Positions 25,064 to 34,793 of a DNA stretch of 64,000 bases are shown here, one piece after another; within the stretch, counting starts at the first letter, position 1; each line of letters starts with the position of its first letter. Under the pieces are notes generated by a model that made no database searches, had not been told where the DNA came from, and saw only the letters and a program-made list of their open reading frames with translations. The position numbers and the translations under genes were made by a program. Source of the DNA: Acidobacteriota bacterium (GTDB lineage Bacteria; Pseudomonadota; Alphaproteobacteria; Caulobacterales; Hyphomonadaceae); NCBI GenBank assembly GCA_016712445.1, contig JADJRB010000004.1:1-64000 (forward strand). Reading direction: 5' to 3'.

Positions 25064-26441
25064 GGCGCCGCTGAGCTTTCGCGCCTTCATCGCGCGCGTC
25101 AATCCTCGCTATCAGTTTTATCGCCACTGCGAGGAGCTGATCGCGGTATTGCAGCGCGTGGCAGACGACCTGCTTCTCCGCGTGATGGTTTTCGAGCCAC
25201 CGCGCCACGGGAAATCCGAGCTGGTGTCGCGCCTGTTTCCCGCCTACTACCTGTATCGCCACGGCGAGCGCTTCGTCGGCATTGCAAGCTACGGCGCCGA
25301 CCTGGCGTACACGCTGAGCCGCTCCGCGCGTGAGAACTATACGCGGGCCGGCGGGCAGCTGCACCCGGCCAGCCGCGCAGTCAAGCACTGGATGACTCGC
25401 GCGGGCGGCGGGCTGTGGGCCGCCGGCGTCGGGGGGCCGGCCACGGGCAAGGGATTCCATCTCGGCGTTATCGATGACCCGATCAAGGATGCCAAAGAGG
25501 CCGCCAGCGAGGCCAAGCGATCGGGGGATCGCGACTGGTATAGCTCGGTCTTCAGCACCCGCGAAGAGCCTGGCGGCGCCATCGTCGTCGTACAGACTCG
25601 CTGGCACGAGGGCGATCTAAGCGGCTACCTGCTCGACCTGGAGGCCGACGAACCCGAGCACTGGTATATCGTGAACCTGCCGGCAATCGCCGACGACACG
25701 CCGCGCACGTGGCCCGCGAGCTGCACACTGCATCCCGACTGGCGCGCCCCCGGCGAGGCGCTCTGCGCGGCGCGGTACCCGCTGGAGCGCCTGCAGAAGA
25801 CCGCCACACGCATCGGCAGCTATTTCTTCGGGTCGCTGTTTCAGCAGTGGCCTCGGCCGCGTGACGGCGGCATGTTCGGCGCTGCTATCCCGATTGTCGA
25901 TGGCGTGCCGGCCGGCGCCACGCGCATCCGCTATTGGGACAAGGCGGGCGCCGCGCCCGGCAAGGGCGACTACACGGCCGGCGTGCTGGTGGCCCACCTG
26001 CACGGCATCACCTACATCGAGGATGTGGTGCGCGGCCAGTGGCCAGCCGCCGTGCGCAACGCCCATATCCTGGAGACGGCCACGCTCGACCTGGTGCGTG
26101 GGCCGGTCACGCACTGGATCGAGCAGCCGCCCGGCCTGGCCAAAGAAGCGACCGACGCGGTGATTGCGCTGATGCAGGGCTTCGTGGTCTACGCCGACCC
26201 GGTCAAGGGCGACAAGATCAGCCGAGCGGAGCCGTTCGCAGCCCAGTGGCAGGCGGGCAACGTCCGGCTCGTGCGCGGTCTGTGGAACCGGGACTATCTC
26301 GATGAGCTGCGCGCCTTTCCGACCGGCGCACATGATGATCAGGTTGACGGATCGTCTGGCGGCTATAACAAGCTCACCGCCCCGCCGACCACTACGAGCA
26401 GCCCCGGCCGTATTGTCACGGCCGCAGAACTGGGACTCTAA
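24957..26441 (+). CDS. Terminase large subunit
   Basis: 494 residues from a GTG start. The overlap of about 107 nt with the small subunit is long, but no later start is available in frame. Walker A PPRHGKSE (81-88), Walker B GVIDDPIKD (D173/D174), and the C-terminal RNase H-like nuclease with RYWDKAG and HDDQVDGSS acidic residues. It pumps DNA into the prohead and cuts it. It is the anchor of the late operon. Confidence 0.95.
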   Translation: MRQTPPQPSASSADYGNSGRWYSLLQDLEELAPPDEAPLSFRAFIARVNPRYQFYRHCEELIAVLQRVADDLLLRVMVFEPPRHGKSELVSRLFPAYYLYRHGERFVGIASYGADLAYTLSRSARENYTRAGGQLHPASRAVKHWMTRAGGGLWAAGVGGPATGKGFHLGVIDDPIKDAKEAASEAKRSGDRDWYSSVFSTREEPGGAIVVVQTRWHEGDLSGYLLDLEADEPEHWYIVNLPAIADDTPRTWPASCTLHPDWRAPGEALCAARYPLERLQKTATRIGSYFFGSLFQQWPRPRDGGMFGAAIPIVDGVPAGATRIRYWDKAGAAPGKGDYTAGVLVAHLHGITYIEDVVRGQWPAAVRNAHILETATLDLVRGPVTHWIEQPPGLAKEATDAVIALMQGFVVYADPVKGDKISRAEPFAAQWQAGNVRLVRGLWNRDYLDELRAFPTGAHDDQVDGSSGGYNKLTAPPTTTSSPGRIVTAAELGL

Positions 26442-27746
26442 ATGTCGCTGATTGCGCGCCTCACGCGCCTCATCCGCCGCACCCAGGCAGGCCCCGTGGC
26501 CACCACGACGGCGGAGATGTCCACGCCCCCGCTGCCGACCACGGCGCTGACGGCGTTTCAGGTCGAGCGCGATCGAGCCAGCATCATCGGCCTGGTGCGG
26601 CGCATGCGCGACGAGGATCCGCGCGCGGATGGCGTGCTGAAAACCCTGGCGCGCGACGCCACGCGCGGGGGATTCAGCGTCAAGGTGCGGCGTGGCGTCG
26701 GCTCAGGCGCGGCCAGCCGCGAGGCCGCCGCGCTCATCGAGCGGCTCGGCCTGCTTGAGCTGATCACCGATTGGGTCGAGCTCACGCTCGGCGAGGGCGA
26801 CTCGTTTTTGGAGATCACGGCCGATAGCGCGGGCGATATTGTCGCGGTGACGCGCAAGCCCACCTTGCAGCTGCATCGCGCGAGCGACGACCGCGACCAG
26901 TTTCCCGATCCGACCCGCGCCTACTGGTGGGCCGACGAGCTATGGAACGGCCAGTCAGCGCCCAAGGATGCGACCTGGTTCGCCGACTGGCAGATCATCC
27001 ACGCGCGCTGGGCGCACGACACCGCCAGTCGCTACGGGCGGCCGCTGTTCGCCAGCGCACGCCAATCGTGGAAGCGCATCGCGGAGGGCGAGACCGATAT
27101 CGCCATCCGGCGCAAGACGCGCGCGGGCATGAAATATGTCCACGAGTTTCCGCAGGGCACGAGTAGCGATCAGATCGAGTCCTACAAAGCGCTTAACAAG
27201 GACACGCTACGCAACCCAACGGCGGCCATCGCCGATTTCTTCGGCACCGTCAAGATCGCGGCCGTGCAGGGCGATGCGCGCCTCTCCGAGATTGACGATG
27301 TGGTGCATCACATCCGCACGTGGTGGGTGGCCAGCCCTGTGCCGATGTCCCTGCTGGGCTACGGGCAGGATCTCAATCGCGACGTGCTCGAGGAGCAGAA
27401 AGCGCAGTACGACCGCGCGCTGGATGCGCTGTGCGCCTGGATCGACACGACCATTATCCAGCCGCTGATCGAGCTGCAATGGCTGCTCAAAGGCATCTGG
27501 CCGCAGGCGCTGTCCTACACAATCGTCCGTCCAACGCGCAACCCGATTACTCCGGCCGCGCTCAAAGCCGCCGGCGAGGCAATCGCGGCGCTGCAGGCAA
27601 CCAACCTCCTGACCGAGGCGCTGCTGCTCCAGCAGCTCGCACAACTGCTGCCCGGCCTCGACCCCGACGAGGCGCTCGCGCTGCTGCAGGCCGCGCGCGC
27701 GGCTGCGCGCTCAGGCGCCGACCCTGCACCGATAGGAGGAGCCTGA
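26442..27746 (+). CDS. Portal protein
   Basis: 434 residues starting directly after the terminase stop. The pattern fits siphovirus portals: ERDRASIIGLVRRMRDEDPR at the start, a stem region with WWADELWNG, the SRYGRPLFASARQSW block, and a long helical crown (ITPAALKAAGEAIAALQ). It forms the 12-fold ring at the capsid vertex. Confidence 0.9.
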   Translation: MSLIARLTRLIRRTQAGPVATTTAEMSTPPLPTTALTAFQVERDRASIIGLVRRMRDEDPRADGVLKTLARDATRGGFSVKVRRGVGSGAASREAAALIERLGLLELITDWVELTLGEGDSFLEITADSAGDIVAVTRKPTLQLHRASDDRDQFPDPTRAYWWADELWNGQSAPKDATWFADWQIIHARWAHDTASRYGRPLFASARQSWKRIAEGETDIAIRRKTRAGMKYVHEFPQGTSSDQIESYKALNKDTLRNPTAAIADFFGTVKIAAVQGDARLSEIDDVVHHIRTWWVASPVPMSLLGYGQDLNRDVLEEQKAQYDRALDALCAWIDTTIIQPLIELQWLLKGIWPQALSYTIVRPTRNPITPAALKAAGEAIAALQATNLLTEALLLQQLAQLLPGLDPDEALALLQAARAAARSGADPAPIGGA

Positions 27747-27916
27747 TGGCGATCGACACCCGCCAGGATAGCGCGGGCATCGTGTCCGTATTGTGCGACG
27801 CGCACCACACCGCCGCATATTTGCGCCAGGCCGTCGAGGCGCGCGATGCCGCGCATGCAGACGCACTGCCGTTCGCCCGCACCGCTGTCGCCATAAAGGA
27901 CACATCCAATGCCTAA
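27746..27916 (+). CDS. Small hypothetical protein, 56 aa
   Basis: ATG overlaps the portal stop (TGATG), with AGGAGGAGC upstream. Helical with several His (CDAHHTAAYLRQAVEARDAA). Overlaps the capsid gene start. Function unknown. Confidence 0.55.
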   Translation: MAIDTRQDSAGIVSVLCDAHHTAAYLRQAVEARDAAHADALPFARTAVAIKDTSNA

Positions 27917-30554
27917 CCGCATCCCGAAAGGCCAGCCGCTGGACGAGCTGGTTAAAGGCTCGCTGACCTACGCGCTCGAGCGCGTGCGGGCTGCGTTCCG
28001 CAGCCAGTTTCGCAGCGAGGACGCCTACTGGAACTGGTACATCGTCGAGACCTTCAGCGACCACGTGATTGTGCTGGACGACCAGCTGCCGCCCGATGAG
28101 TTCTGGCGCGTGGACTACCAGGCCAGCGGCGCCAGCTATGTGTTTGCGGCGCGCGACGCCTGGGTGCTGGTCGAACTGGCCTACCAGTCGGCGACCGTCA
28201 ACGAGCATCGTGCGGCGCGGAACGGCCGACAGATTCCGCTGGTCGAGAGTGTGAGCTGGCAGCCGCTGCAGCTGCATGAGGCCGTCGCAGGGAGGCCGCG
28301 CAAGATCACGGCGCGCGGCATGACCGCGGACACCATCAACGCCAACAACCGCCGGTACCCCAGCGCGGTGCTGGAGTCCGCCGTCGCCGAAGCCACACAG
28401 CTCGTGGCTGCTAAGCGGCTGCTGGCCGAGAGCAAACACCCGAACGACAAACCCGGCGGCGTGCCCGACTTTTTGGAGACGGTCATCCGCTGGGACGCGA
28501 TCACCTTCGAGGGCGGCGAAGTCCTGCTCGAAGGAGAGATCATCCCGACCAAGGGCAAGGGCGAGAACGCGATCATCCTGATGGAGCATGGCGTCTATCC
28601 GCGCCTCTCGCAGCGCGCCCACGGCCTGGCTCAGGTCATTGAAGAAGGCGGCACGCGCTTCCTGGAGATTACCGAGCTGCACATCACCGGGTACGACCTG
28701 GTCATGGATCCCGGCGACCGCACCGCCGACACGCTCATGTTTGAGTCTCGCATACACCAGCCGGCGGCGCCGGCGCAAGGAGACCCCCCCATCATGGACA
28801 AACTCACGCTCGAATCGCTGCGCGCCGAGTACCCCGAGCTAGTGGCGCAGATCGAACAGGCTCACGATGCGCGCGAGCGCACCAAACTGGAGGAGGCGCT
28901 CCAGCGCAAGCAGGCCGAGGATGCGGCCGCCGCCAAGCTGATCGCCGACCGCGAGGCCAGCCTGCGCACGCAGCTGGGCCTGAGCGATACCGACGACCTG
29001 GCCGAGGCTATGCAGCGCAATCAGACCGAGCTGATCCGCCTGCAGGCCGCCGAGCAGGCGCGCCAGGTGGCCGCCTATATCGACCAGGAGTGCGGCCCGA
29101 TCAAATACGCCGACGTGCTCAAAGTGCCGTTTATCGAGGCGGTCAAGGCAGCTGGCGCGAAGACGGTCGATGAGGCGAAGGCCGTCATCATCGCCAAGCG
29201 CGCCGAGTACGACAAGCTCCAGGCTGGCCTGGTGCTGGCCGCGCGCGGGCGCGGCGTGGAGATCCTGGGGCCGGTGCTCGAGCGGGATCGCGGCGTGCCT
29301 GAGTTCGCGCGTGTCGCGTTCGAACTGTCCGAGAGCCTGGTGCGCGGCGGGCACCTGCAGCCCCGCAACCTGGCCCAGCCGACGAATGTGAACGAGCGGT
29401 TCGCGGCGCAGTACCTCAGGAAATTCGATGAGGTCTACCAGCAGCGGCTGGCCGCCGAGGCGCGCGCCTTCCACGAGGCCGAGCAGGCAAGCGACCTGTC
29501 GCTGCCCTACTCGGTGATGCGCGCGGTCATCGCCGAGGCGCTGCCCGAGCTGGTCGCGCTCTCCGTGTTCGATGTGCAGATGGTCGACCCGGCGCCGACG
29601 ACCAACATCTGGTTCGAGACCTACGCCGGCGAGTCGGGCGCGACCGCGAGTGTCGTGGATGAGGTGATCGTCGGCTCGCTCGTCGGCTGGACGCCGCTCG
29701 CCAACAAGCGCGTGCAGCCCGGCACCGTGGTGCTCACGAACAGCGGCGCGACCGTGACCTACGTGGAGGGCACCGACTATGTGGTCGATTACCTAAACGG
29801 CCGGGTGATGGCGCTGGCCACCATTACCGAGGGCCAGTCGCTCAAGATCGACTACACGTATGATGCGATCCGGCGCGGCGAGCTGGCGGCCATCAAGCGC
29901 GGCAAGAATTCGCTCACCTCCATGGCGTTAACTATCGGCGCCGATCGGCTGGCGGCCGAGATCTCGAACGAGGCGGTCGTGTTCAGCCGCGCGGCGCTGA
30001 GCTATGATGTGCGCTCGCGCCTGCTCATGCGCCTCATCCGCCAGATCCAGAACAAGATCGACGGCGGGCTGTTCTATCTGGCCTTGGCGGCCGCGCTGCG
30101 CGTGCCCAGCAACTCCGGCGGCACATGGACGGCGGCCACTGACGCGGTGAGCGAGCTGGTCAAGAAGATCGGCGTGGCGAAGACCAAGATCGCGAACCGC
30201 AACTACGACCCGACCGCCGTGCTCATGTCGAAGACCAACAGCGACCGCCTGTCGAACTCCGACATCTTCACTGCCGCTGGCGCGCGCCCCGACGCCGACC
30301 TGACCAGCGCTGGCTATGTCGGCCGCGTGAAGTCGCTGCCGGTGTTCGATACGACCAACTTCACCGACGGCTACATCCTGGTTGCGAACCGGGAGATCGT
30401 GATGCATCGCATCGCGCAGCCGATGGCGCTGAAGGGGCCGTTCCCTAGCTACAGCGCGGGCGAGTTGCTGGCCGCTGAGCAGTACTACGTCGAGGAGTTC
30501 AACGGCTCCGAGACGCCGGTGATCCAGAAAGCCAGCCTCGTCAAGGTCGCCTAG
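27909..30554 (+). CDS. Fused prohead protease - scaffold - major capsid protein
   Basis: 881 residues. (1) About 130-285 is a prohead protease of the gp21/S80-like kind: TADTINANNRRYPSAVLESA, AESKHP (catalytic His), a VYPRLSQRA segment (candidate Ser) and HITGYDLVMDPG. (2) About 296-480 is a charged coiled-coil scaffold (EEALQRKQAEDAAAAKLI). (3) About 490-881 is an HK97-type capsid protein with an inserted Ig-like domain (VLTNSGATVTYVEGTDYVVD). Protease and capsid are normally separate genes. An internal ATG at 28,794 (residue 296) has AAGGAGA upstream and could give scaffold-capsid alone. Confidence 0.85.
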   Translation: MPNRIPKGQPLDELVKGSLTYALERVRAAFRSQFRSEDAYWNWYIVETFSDHVIVLDDQLPPDEFWRVDYQASGASYVFAARDAWVLVELAYQSATVNEHRAARNGRQIPLVESVSWQPLQLHEAVAGRPRKITARGMTADTINANNRRYPSAVLESAVAEATQLVAAKRLLAESKHPNDKPGGVPDFLETVIRWDAITFEGGEVLLEGEIIPTKGKGENAIILMEHGVYPRLSQRAHGLAQVIEEGGTRFLEITELHITGYDLVMDPGDRTADTLMFESRIHQPAAPAQGDPPIMDKLTLESLRAEYPELVAQIEQAHDARERTKLEEALQRKQAEDAAAAKLIADREASLRTQLGLSDTDDLAEAMQRNQTELIRLQAAEQARQVAAYIDQECGPIKYADVLKVPFIEAVKAAGAKTVDEAKAVIIAKRAEYDKLQAGLVLAARGRGVEILGPVLERDRGVPEFARVAFELSESLVRGGHLQPRNLAQPTNVNERFAAQYLRKFDEVYQQRLAAEARAFHEAEQASDLSLPYSVMRAVIAEALPELVALSVFDVQMVDPAPTTNIWFETYAGESGATASVVDEVIVGSLVGWTPLANKRVQPGTVVLTNSGATVTYVEGTDYVVDYLNGRVMALATITEGQSLKIDYTYDAIRRGELAAIKRGKNSLTSMALTIGADRLAAEISNEAVVFSRAALSYDVRSRLLMRLIRQIQNKIDGGLFYLALAAALRVPSNSGGTWTAATDAVSELVKKIGVAKTKIANRNYDPTAVLMSKTNSDRLSNSDIFTAAGARPDADLTSAGYVGRVKSLPVFDTTNFTDGYILVANREIVMHRIAQPMALKGPFPSYSAGELLAAEQYYVEEFNGSETPVIQKASLVKVA

Positions 30555-30565
30555 TCCGCCGCGTC

Positions 30566-30595
30566 GGGCGTGATGCCACGGGCGGCATCACGCCC
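30566..30595 (+). terminator. 12-bp hairpin after the capsid gene
   Basis: Perfect arms GGGCGTGATGCC and GGCATCACGCCC with a 6-nt loop. No T-tract. It probably tunes expression between the abundant capsid message and downstream genes. Confidence 0.6.
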
Positions 30596-30602
30596 AGCCC
30601 CG

Positions 30603-30620
30603 TGTCCACAATTGTAGACA
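30603..30620. promoter_or_regulatory. 18-bp near-palindrome TGTCCACAATTGTAGACA (site 2)
   Basis: Identical to the site upstream of SSB (12,557-12,574). Lies in the short gap between the capsid hairpin and the next gene. Confidence 0.6.
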
Positions 30621-30638
30621 ATCCCCGCAGAGGTGCCC

Positions 30639-30971
30639 ATGCGTGTGCAGTACATTGGCCCCGGCGAGGCCATTTTAGCCGGGCAGTATATCCAGTCAGG
30701 CGAAGTGCGCGACGTGAGCGCACCGCAGCTTGCGGCAGCGCAGATCGATCATCCGACCGGCTTTATGGTGCTCGACGCGCCCACGCCCGCGCCGCCCGCC
30801 GCCGATGCCACCACTCCCCCGGTGGTCGATCGCCCCGAGCCAGGCGGCGCCGCGATGGTGCCGCCTGGCGACGAGTCCGCGGTCTCCGCAGACTCCCTGA
30901 CCACTGATTCAGCCCCGCCTGCCGACCCCGATCGCCCTGTCCCGTCGCAGCCGGCCCCGCGCCGGCGCTAG
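30639..30971 (+). CDS. Small head-associated protein, 110 aa
   Basis: ATG at 30,639 is preferred over a GTG two codons earlier. The N-terminal 45 residues (MRVQYIGPGEAILAGQYIQS) look like the short beta domain found in proteins next to capsid genes. The rest is a Pro/Ala/Asp-rich disordered tail. A head decoration or completion role is inferred from position. Confidence 0.5.
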   Translation: MRVQYIGPGEAILAGQYIQSGEVRDVSAPQLAAAQIDHPTGFMVLDAPTPAPPAADATTPPVVDRPEPGGAAMVPPGDESAVSADSLTTDSAPPADPDRPVPSQPAPRRR

Positions 30972-30986
30972 TCCCGGATCGCCGTC

Positions 30987-32972
30987 ATGGCCACGATCGT
31001 CATTCCCGCCACCATCCACACGCCCGACGGCGATGCGGCATGGGCCCATGCGCCGGTGACGGTGCGACTGCCGGCCGCCTTTGTGACGGCGGCAACGGTC
31101 TACCCGGCCACCACGTGGACGGAGCTGACCGACGCCAACGGCGCCCTCACGCTGACCCTGCCGGTGCCCGACACTGGCGATGGCCGTGTGATCTACCTGA
31201 TCACCCTGCCGGACGGGACACACCATCGTCTTGCGCTGGCCGCAGCGGATGACGGCATCGACCTGGCCGACCTCATCGCCAGCGCGACCGCGCCAGCCAG
31301 CGCGTGGGCAACGCTTGGGAGTTTGATCGCGACCCACGAGGCCGCATCCGATCCCCACCCGCAATACCAGACTCAAGCCGAAAGCGATGCGCGCTACTGG
31401 CCACTCGCGACCGACCTGGCGACCCAGGTCGAGCTAGACGCCGAAGCAGCCGCCCGCAGTAGTGCCGACGGTGCCCACGCCGCGCTCACCACGAGCGCGC
31501 ACGGCGGCATCGTAGCCTCGACCGATCCGCGCCTGAGTGATCCGCGCTCGCCAACCGCGCACGCGAGCAGCCACGCAGCGGCCGGGAGCGACGCGCTGAC
31601 GCTCGCACAGAGTCAGGTAACTGGCCTGGTGAGCGACCTGGCGGCCAAGGCGCCGCTGGCTAGTCCAGCGTTCACAGGTGCCCCAACCGCGCCGACCGCA
31701 ATCATTACCGACAACTCGACCCGGATCGCCACGACCGCGTTTGTCGCTGCTGCGATCGCCGCACTGATCAATAGCTCGCCGGCCGCGCTCGACACGCTGA
31801 ACGAGCTGGCCGCTGCGCTCGGCAACGATCCGGCGTTTTCGGTAACGATTGCCGCCGCGCTCGGCAACCGGCTGCGCTTCGATGTCGCGCAGAGCCTGAG
31901 CGGCGGGCAGAAGACCCAGCTTCAAAGCAATGCCGGCCTGCTGATCGGCACCGATGTGCAGGCGTGGGACGCCGAGCTGGCGGCGCTGGCCGGGCTGGTG
32001 TCAGCCGCGAACAAGTTTGCCTACTTTACCGGGCCGGGCACCGCGAGTCTGGCCGATCTGACCGCATTCGCACGCACGCTGCTCGACGACACATCCCAGG
32101 CCGAGGCGCTGGCGACCCTGGGGACGAACCCAAGCCCGGCCCTGACCGAGTACACCACCACTACCATTGACACCCTGCCGGCCGGATTTACGCTCGTGTA
32201 TTGGGACATCTATGGTACCAGCGGTGGTGGCGGCTCAGGCCGTCGTGGCGCGAGTGGCACGAATCGTTATGGCGGTGGTGGCGGCGGTGGTGGCGCACAC
32301 ACGAGAACGCCATTCTTTCGCATTGCCGATCTCGGTGGGCCTGGCACCAGCGTGACGCAAACAATTGGCGCGGGCGGCGTGGGTGGCGCGGCCGTCACGA
32401 CCGATAACACGGATGGCAATCCGGGTGGGGCCGGCGGTGTCACATCCGTCAGTATCGCCGGAAAGATCACTGCCTATGCCAGCGCCGGCAATGGTGGTGG
32501 TGGTGGTACTGCAGTCAGTGGCAATGCCGGTGGTGGCAGCACGGGCGGGATGTTTACGGGCAGCACTGCCGGTGCTGGTGCCGCCAGCATTGGAGGCAAC
32601 GGAAACGGCTCGAACGCTGCTGGCGGTGGTGGCGGCGGCGGCGGCGGGTTGAATGCGACCGATACCAATGCTGCTGGTGGCATGGGTGCCATGGGTGGTA
32701 CTGCCGGTGGCGAAGGCGCAAGCAGCACTCCCGCCACCGCCGGTGCGGCAGGCGGTGGAAATGGCTCATCCATGCCATCAGCCCGAACCGCCGCACCGCT
32801 CCCTGTCTCAGCAGGCGGTGGCGGCGGCAGCAACAACGCCGGGCCGGGCGGGGCTGGGGGCAACGGCGGGCGGGGCAATGGCGGCGGTGGCGGCGGGGCA
32901 AGTCAAAACGGCGCCAACTCGGGCAAGGGCGGCGACGGCGGGCCGGGATACATCCGGCGCTATGTCATGTAA
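30987..32972 (+). CDS. Glycine-rich tail fibre / adhesin, 661 aa
   Basis: Residues 1-85 form a beta domain. About 110-350 contain fibre-shaft repeats with AKAPLASPAFTGAPTAPTA and AATKFVA-like (RIATTAFVAAAIAAL) segments known from phage tail fibres. About 410-655 form a glycine-rich tip with long poly-Gly runs, as in phage receptor-binding adhesins built from polyglycine helices. Located between capsid and connector genes, an unusual place for a fibre. Probable host-range determinant. Confidence 0.75.
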   Translation: MATIVIPATIHTPDGDAAWAHAPVTVRLPAAFVTAATVYPATTWTELTDANGALTLTLPVPDTGDGRVIYLITLPDGTHHRLALAAADDGIDLADLIASATAPASAWATLGSLIATHEAASDPHPQYQTQAESDARYWPLATDLATQVELDAEAAARSSADGAHAALTTSAHGGIVASTDPRLSDPRSPTAHASSHAAAGSDALTLAQSQVTGLVSDLAAKAPLASPAFTGAPTAPTAIITDNSTRIATTAFVAAAIAALINSSPAALDTLNELAAALGNDPAFSVTIAAALGNRLRFDVAQSLSGGQKTQLQSNAGLLIGTDVQAWDAELAALAGLVSAANKFAYFTGPGTASLADLTAFARTLLDDTSQAEALATLGTNPSPALTEYTTTTIDTLPAGFTLVYWDIYGTSGGGGSGRRGASGTNRYGGGGGGGGAHTRTPFFRIADLGGPGTSVTQTIGAGGVGGAAVTTDNTDGNPGGAGGVTSVSIAGKITAYASAGNGGGGGTAVSGNAGGGSTGGMFTGSTAGAGAASIGGNGNGSNAAGGGGGGGGGLNATDTNAAGGMGAMGGTAGGEGASSTPATAGAAGGGNGSSMPSARTAAPLPVSAGGGGGSNNAGPGGAGGNGGRGNGGGGGGASQNGANSGKGGDGGPGYIRRYVM

Positions 32973-32981
32973 GAGGACGTG

Positions 32982-33356
32982 ATGCCACGCTACGCAATCA
33001 TCCTGAATGGAACGGTCGAGAATATCATCGTTGCCGATGACGCGCCGACGATGCCCAGACGCACGGTGGTGGCGCTCGGCGTCGGCCAGGCAGTCTCGCC
33101 GGGCGACAGCTACAACGGCTCCATATTCTCGCCGCGCGTGCTCGACGCAAACGAGCTAGAGCGCCGTGAGGCGCCCGATGTGCTGCGCAAGGCGTTGGTC
33201 ACGCTTGCGGCATGGCAAGATGACGCACTTTCAGCAGCCGAGCTAGGCGCACTCACGGCCGCGCAGCGCATTGCCCGCCAGGCCCAGAGTGAGCAGCGCA
33301 TTGCTCTGCTTGCCCGCGCAGTGCGGCGCATGCTCATACTCCAGGAGGCCGCATGA
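32982..33356 (+). CDS. Fibre-associated small protein, 124 aa
   Basis: The second codon of GTGATG at 32,979-32,984 is used as start. Begins MPRYAIILNGTVENIIVADD, a short beta unit that often follows fibre genes, then VSPGDSYNGSIFSPRVLD and a helical tail with repeated Ala/Gln. It may help fold or attach the adhesin. Confidence 0.5.
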   Translation: MPRYAIILNGTVENIIVADDAPTMPRRTVVALGVGQAVSPGDSYNGSIFSPRVLDANELERREAPDVLRKALVTLAAWQDDALSAAELGALTAAQRIARQAQSEQRIALLARAVRRMLILQEAA

Positions 33357-33988
33357 TCAGCCGCGCAGCGCTGATAGCCCAGCTCCAGAGCGAGATTCCC
33401 ACGCTCGGCGACATTCCGTCTGCGGCGCAGGCCGGCCAGGCGATTGATGACGCGGTGCGCGATCTGGGCGTGGCCCTGCCACAGACGATCGTGACCACGC
33501 TCACGATCGAGGCGGGCATCGGGAGCTACGCGCTGCCCGCCGATTTCGTGCGGCTCATCGATCTGCGCAGCCCCGCGACCGCTGGGGGCGATATGCTGAT
33601 CACCGACGATGGGATCATCCCGCTCAGCAGCCGCATCAGCGAGCAGGTCACCACCGCGCGCGGCCAGCTCACCATCAGCCCAACCCCCGCATACCGCGCC
33701 GAACGCGCGCTGTGGTATGCGGCCAGCGACCCGCTCGATGGAGACGGCGACACCTTCAGCACGCTGGATGCCAGCCGCGCACAGATCGCCATGCACCGCG
33801 CCCGCGCGATTGTGCTCGGCTGGCAGGCCGCGCGCGCCGCGCAAGACGCATGGCTGTCCGAGCTTGGCCCTGAAAAGGTCGATAAAACCAAGCAGGCTGA
33901 GGCCCTCCAGAAGGCGGCGGCGGCGGCGGCGACCCAGTTCGCCCACGCGACGCGGGACGCGGCCGGCCCCTACGGGAGCCGGAGCTAA
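33353..33988 (+). CDS. Head-tail connector (adaptor) protein, 211 aa
   Basis: Overlaps the previous stop (ATGA). Helical bundle with a beta insertion (GSYALPADFVRLIDLRSP), the usual architecture of adaptors that bind the portal. The C-terminal helix ends in a basic, disordered tail. The assignment rests on position and architecture. Confidence 0.65.
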   Translation: MISRAALIAQLQSEIPTLGDIPSAAQAGQAIDDAVRDLGVALPQTIVTTLTIEAGIGSYALPADFVRLIDLRSPATAGGDMLITDDGIIPLSSRISEQVTTARGQLTISPTPAYRAERALWYAASDPLDGDGDTFSTLDASRAQIAMHRARAIVLGWQAARAAQDAWLSELGPEKVDKTKQAEALQKAAAAAATQFAHATRDAAGPYGSRS

Positions 33989-34362
33989 TGCCAGCGATGA
34001 GTGCCAGCGACCGCGCGCGGCGCGCCGATGATCTCGCGCCGATGATCACCACGGCGCCCGTGCTGACAACCATCAGCCGCACGCTGCGCACGAGCCGCAT
34101 GCAGACCGGCGCGACGACCCCCATCGCCGCCGACGAGCCCATGCAGATCTGGCCGTCGAGCGGGGACACCGTCCCGCCCGAGCTGCGTACGATTGCCGCC
34201 GTCGGCGGCGTGCGCATTGACGCGTACGCCTTTGCCCGCCACACGACGGATGTCCACATTGGCTACACGATCACGACCCCAACCACGCGCTACAAGGTTG
34301 TTGGCCTCGGGCGCTGGACGGCCTGCGTGGCGCTGGCCTTAGCCGAGCTGGTGGCGCAATGA
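33988..34362 (+). CDS. Head closure / connector protein, 124 aa
   Basis: ATG overlaps the previous stop (TAATG). Beta-rich protein with TTRYKVVGLGRWTACVALAL at the end, fitting small head-closure proteins. Assigned from gene order. Confidence 0.55.
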   Translation: MPAMSASDRARRADDLAPMITTAPVLTTISRTLRTSRMQTGATTPIAADEPMQIWPSSGDTVPPELRTIAAVGGVRIDAYAFARHTTDVHIGYTITTPTTRYKVVGLGRWTACVALALAELVAQ

Positions 34363-34751
34363 GCGGACTCAAGGTCGAGATTGCGCACCTGCCCGAGGTG
34401 CAGCACGCGCTGCATGATGCCGCGGCCCGCCTGGCGCCGGCGTTTGTGCAGGCCGCTGGCGTGGCGCGCCGCCTGCTCGTGGCCGAGCTGACCAAATATC
34501 CCGCGCCGCTGCCCGGCAGCACCTACGTGCGCACATTCCGGCTCCGGCGCGGCTGGGAGCGCGCCAGCGGCATTACCGGCGGGGGCGGCTTCCAGCTCAT
34601 CAACGCGGTGCCGTACGCGCCTGCTGTGCAGGGCGATGCCCAGCGCCCTGGATTCCGTGGGCGCTGGGAGCCGGCGAGCCGCATCGCCTACCGGCTGCAG
34701 GAAGAGGTCATGGCAGCCTACGAAGACGCCGTGCAGGAAGCGCTGTCGTGA
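34359..34751 (+). CDS. Tail completion (HK97 gp10-like) protein, 130 aa
   Basis: Overlaps the previous stop (ATGA). The pattern fits gp10-type neck proteins: a helix with VARRLLVAELTKYPAPLPGS, then RRGWERASG and NAVPYAPAVQGD (the conserved 'N..YA..ve.G' type turn). It joins the finished tail to the head. Confidence 0.75.
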   Translation: MSGLKVEIAHLPEVQHALHDAAARLAPAFVQAAGVARRLLVAELTKYPAPLPGSTYVRTFRLRRGWERASGITGGGGFQLINAVPYAPAVQGDAQRPGFRGRWEPASRIAYRLQEEVMAAYEDAVQEALS

Positions 34752-34793
34752 CGGCCACGCCCGCGATGCGCGCGCAACCCGAGGTATCCCACG

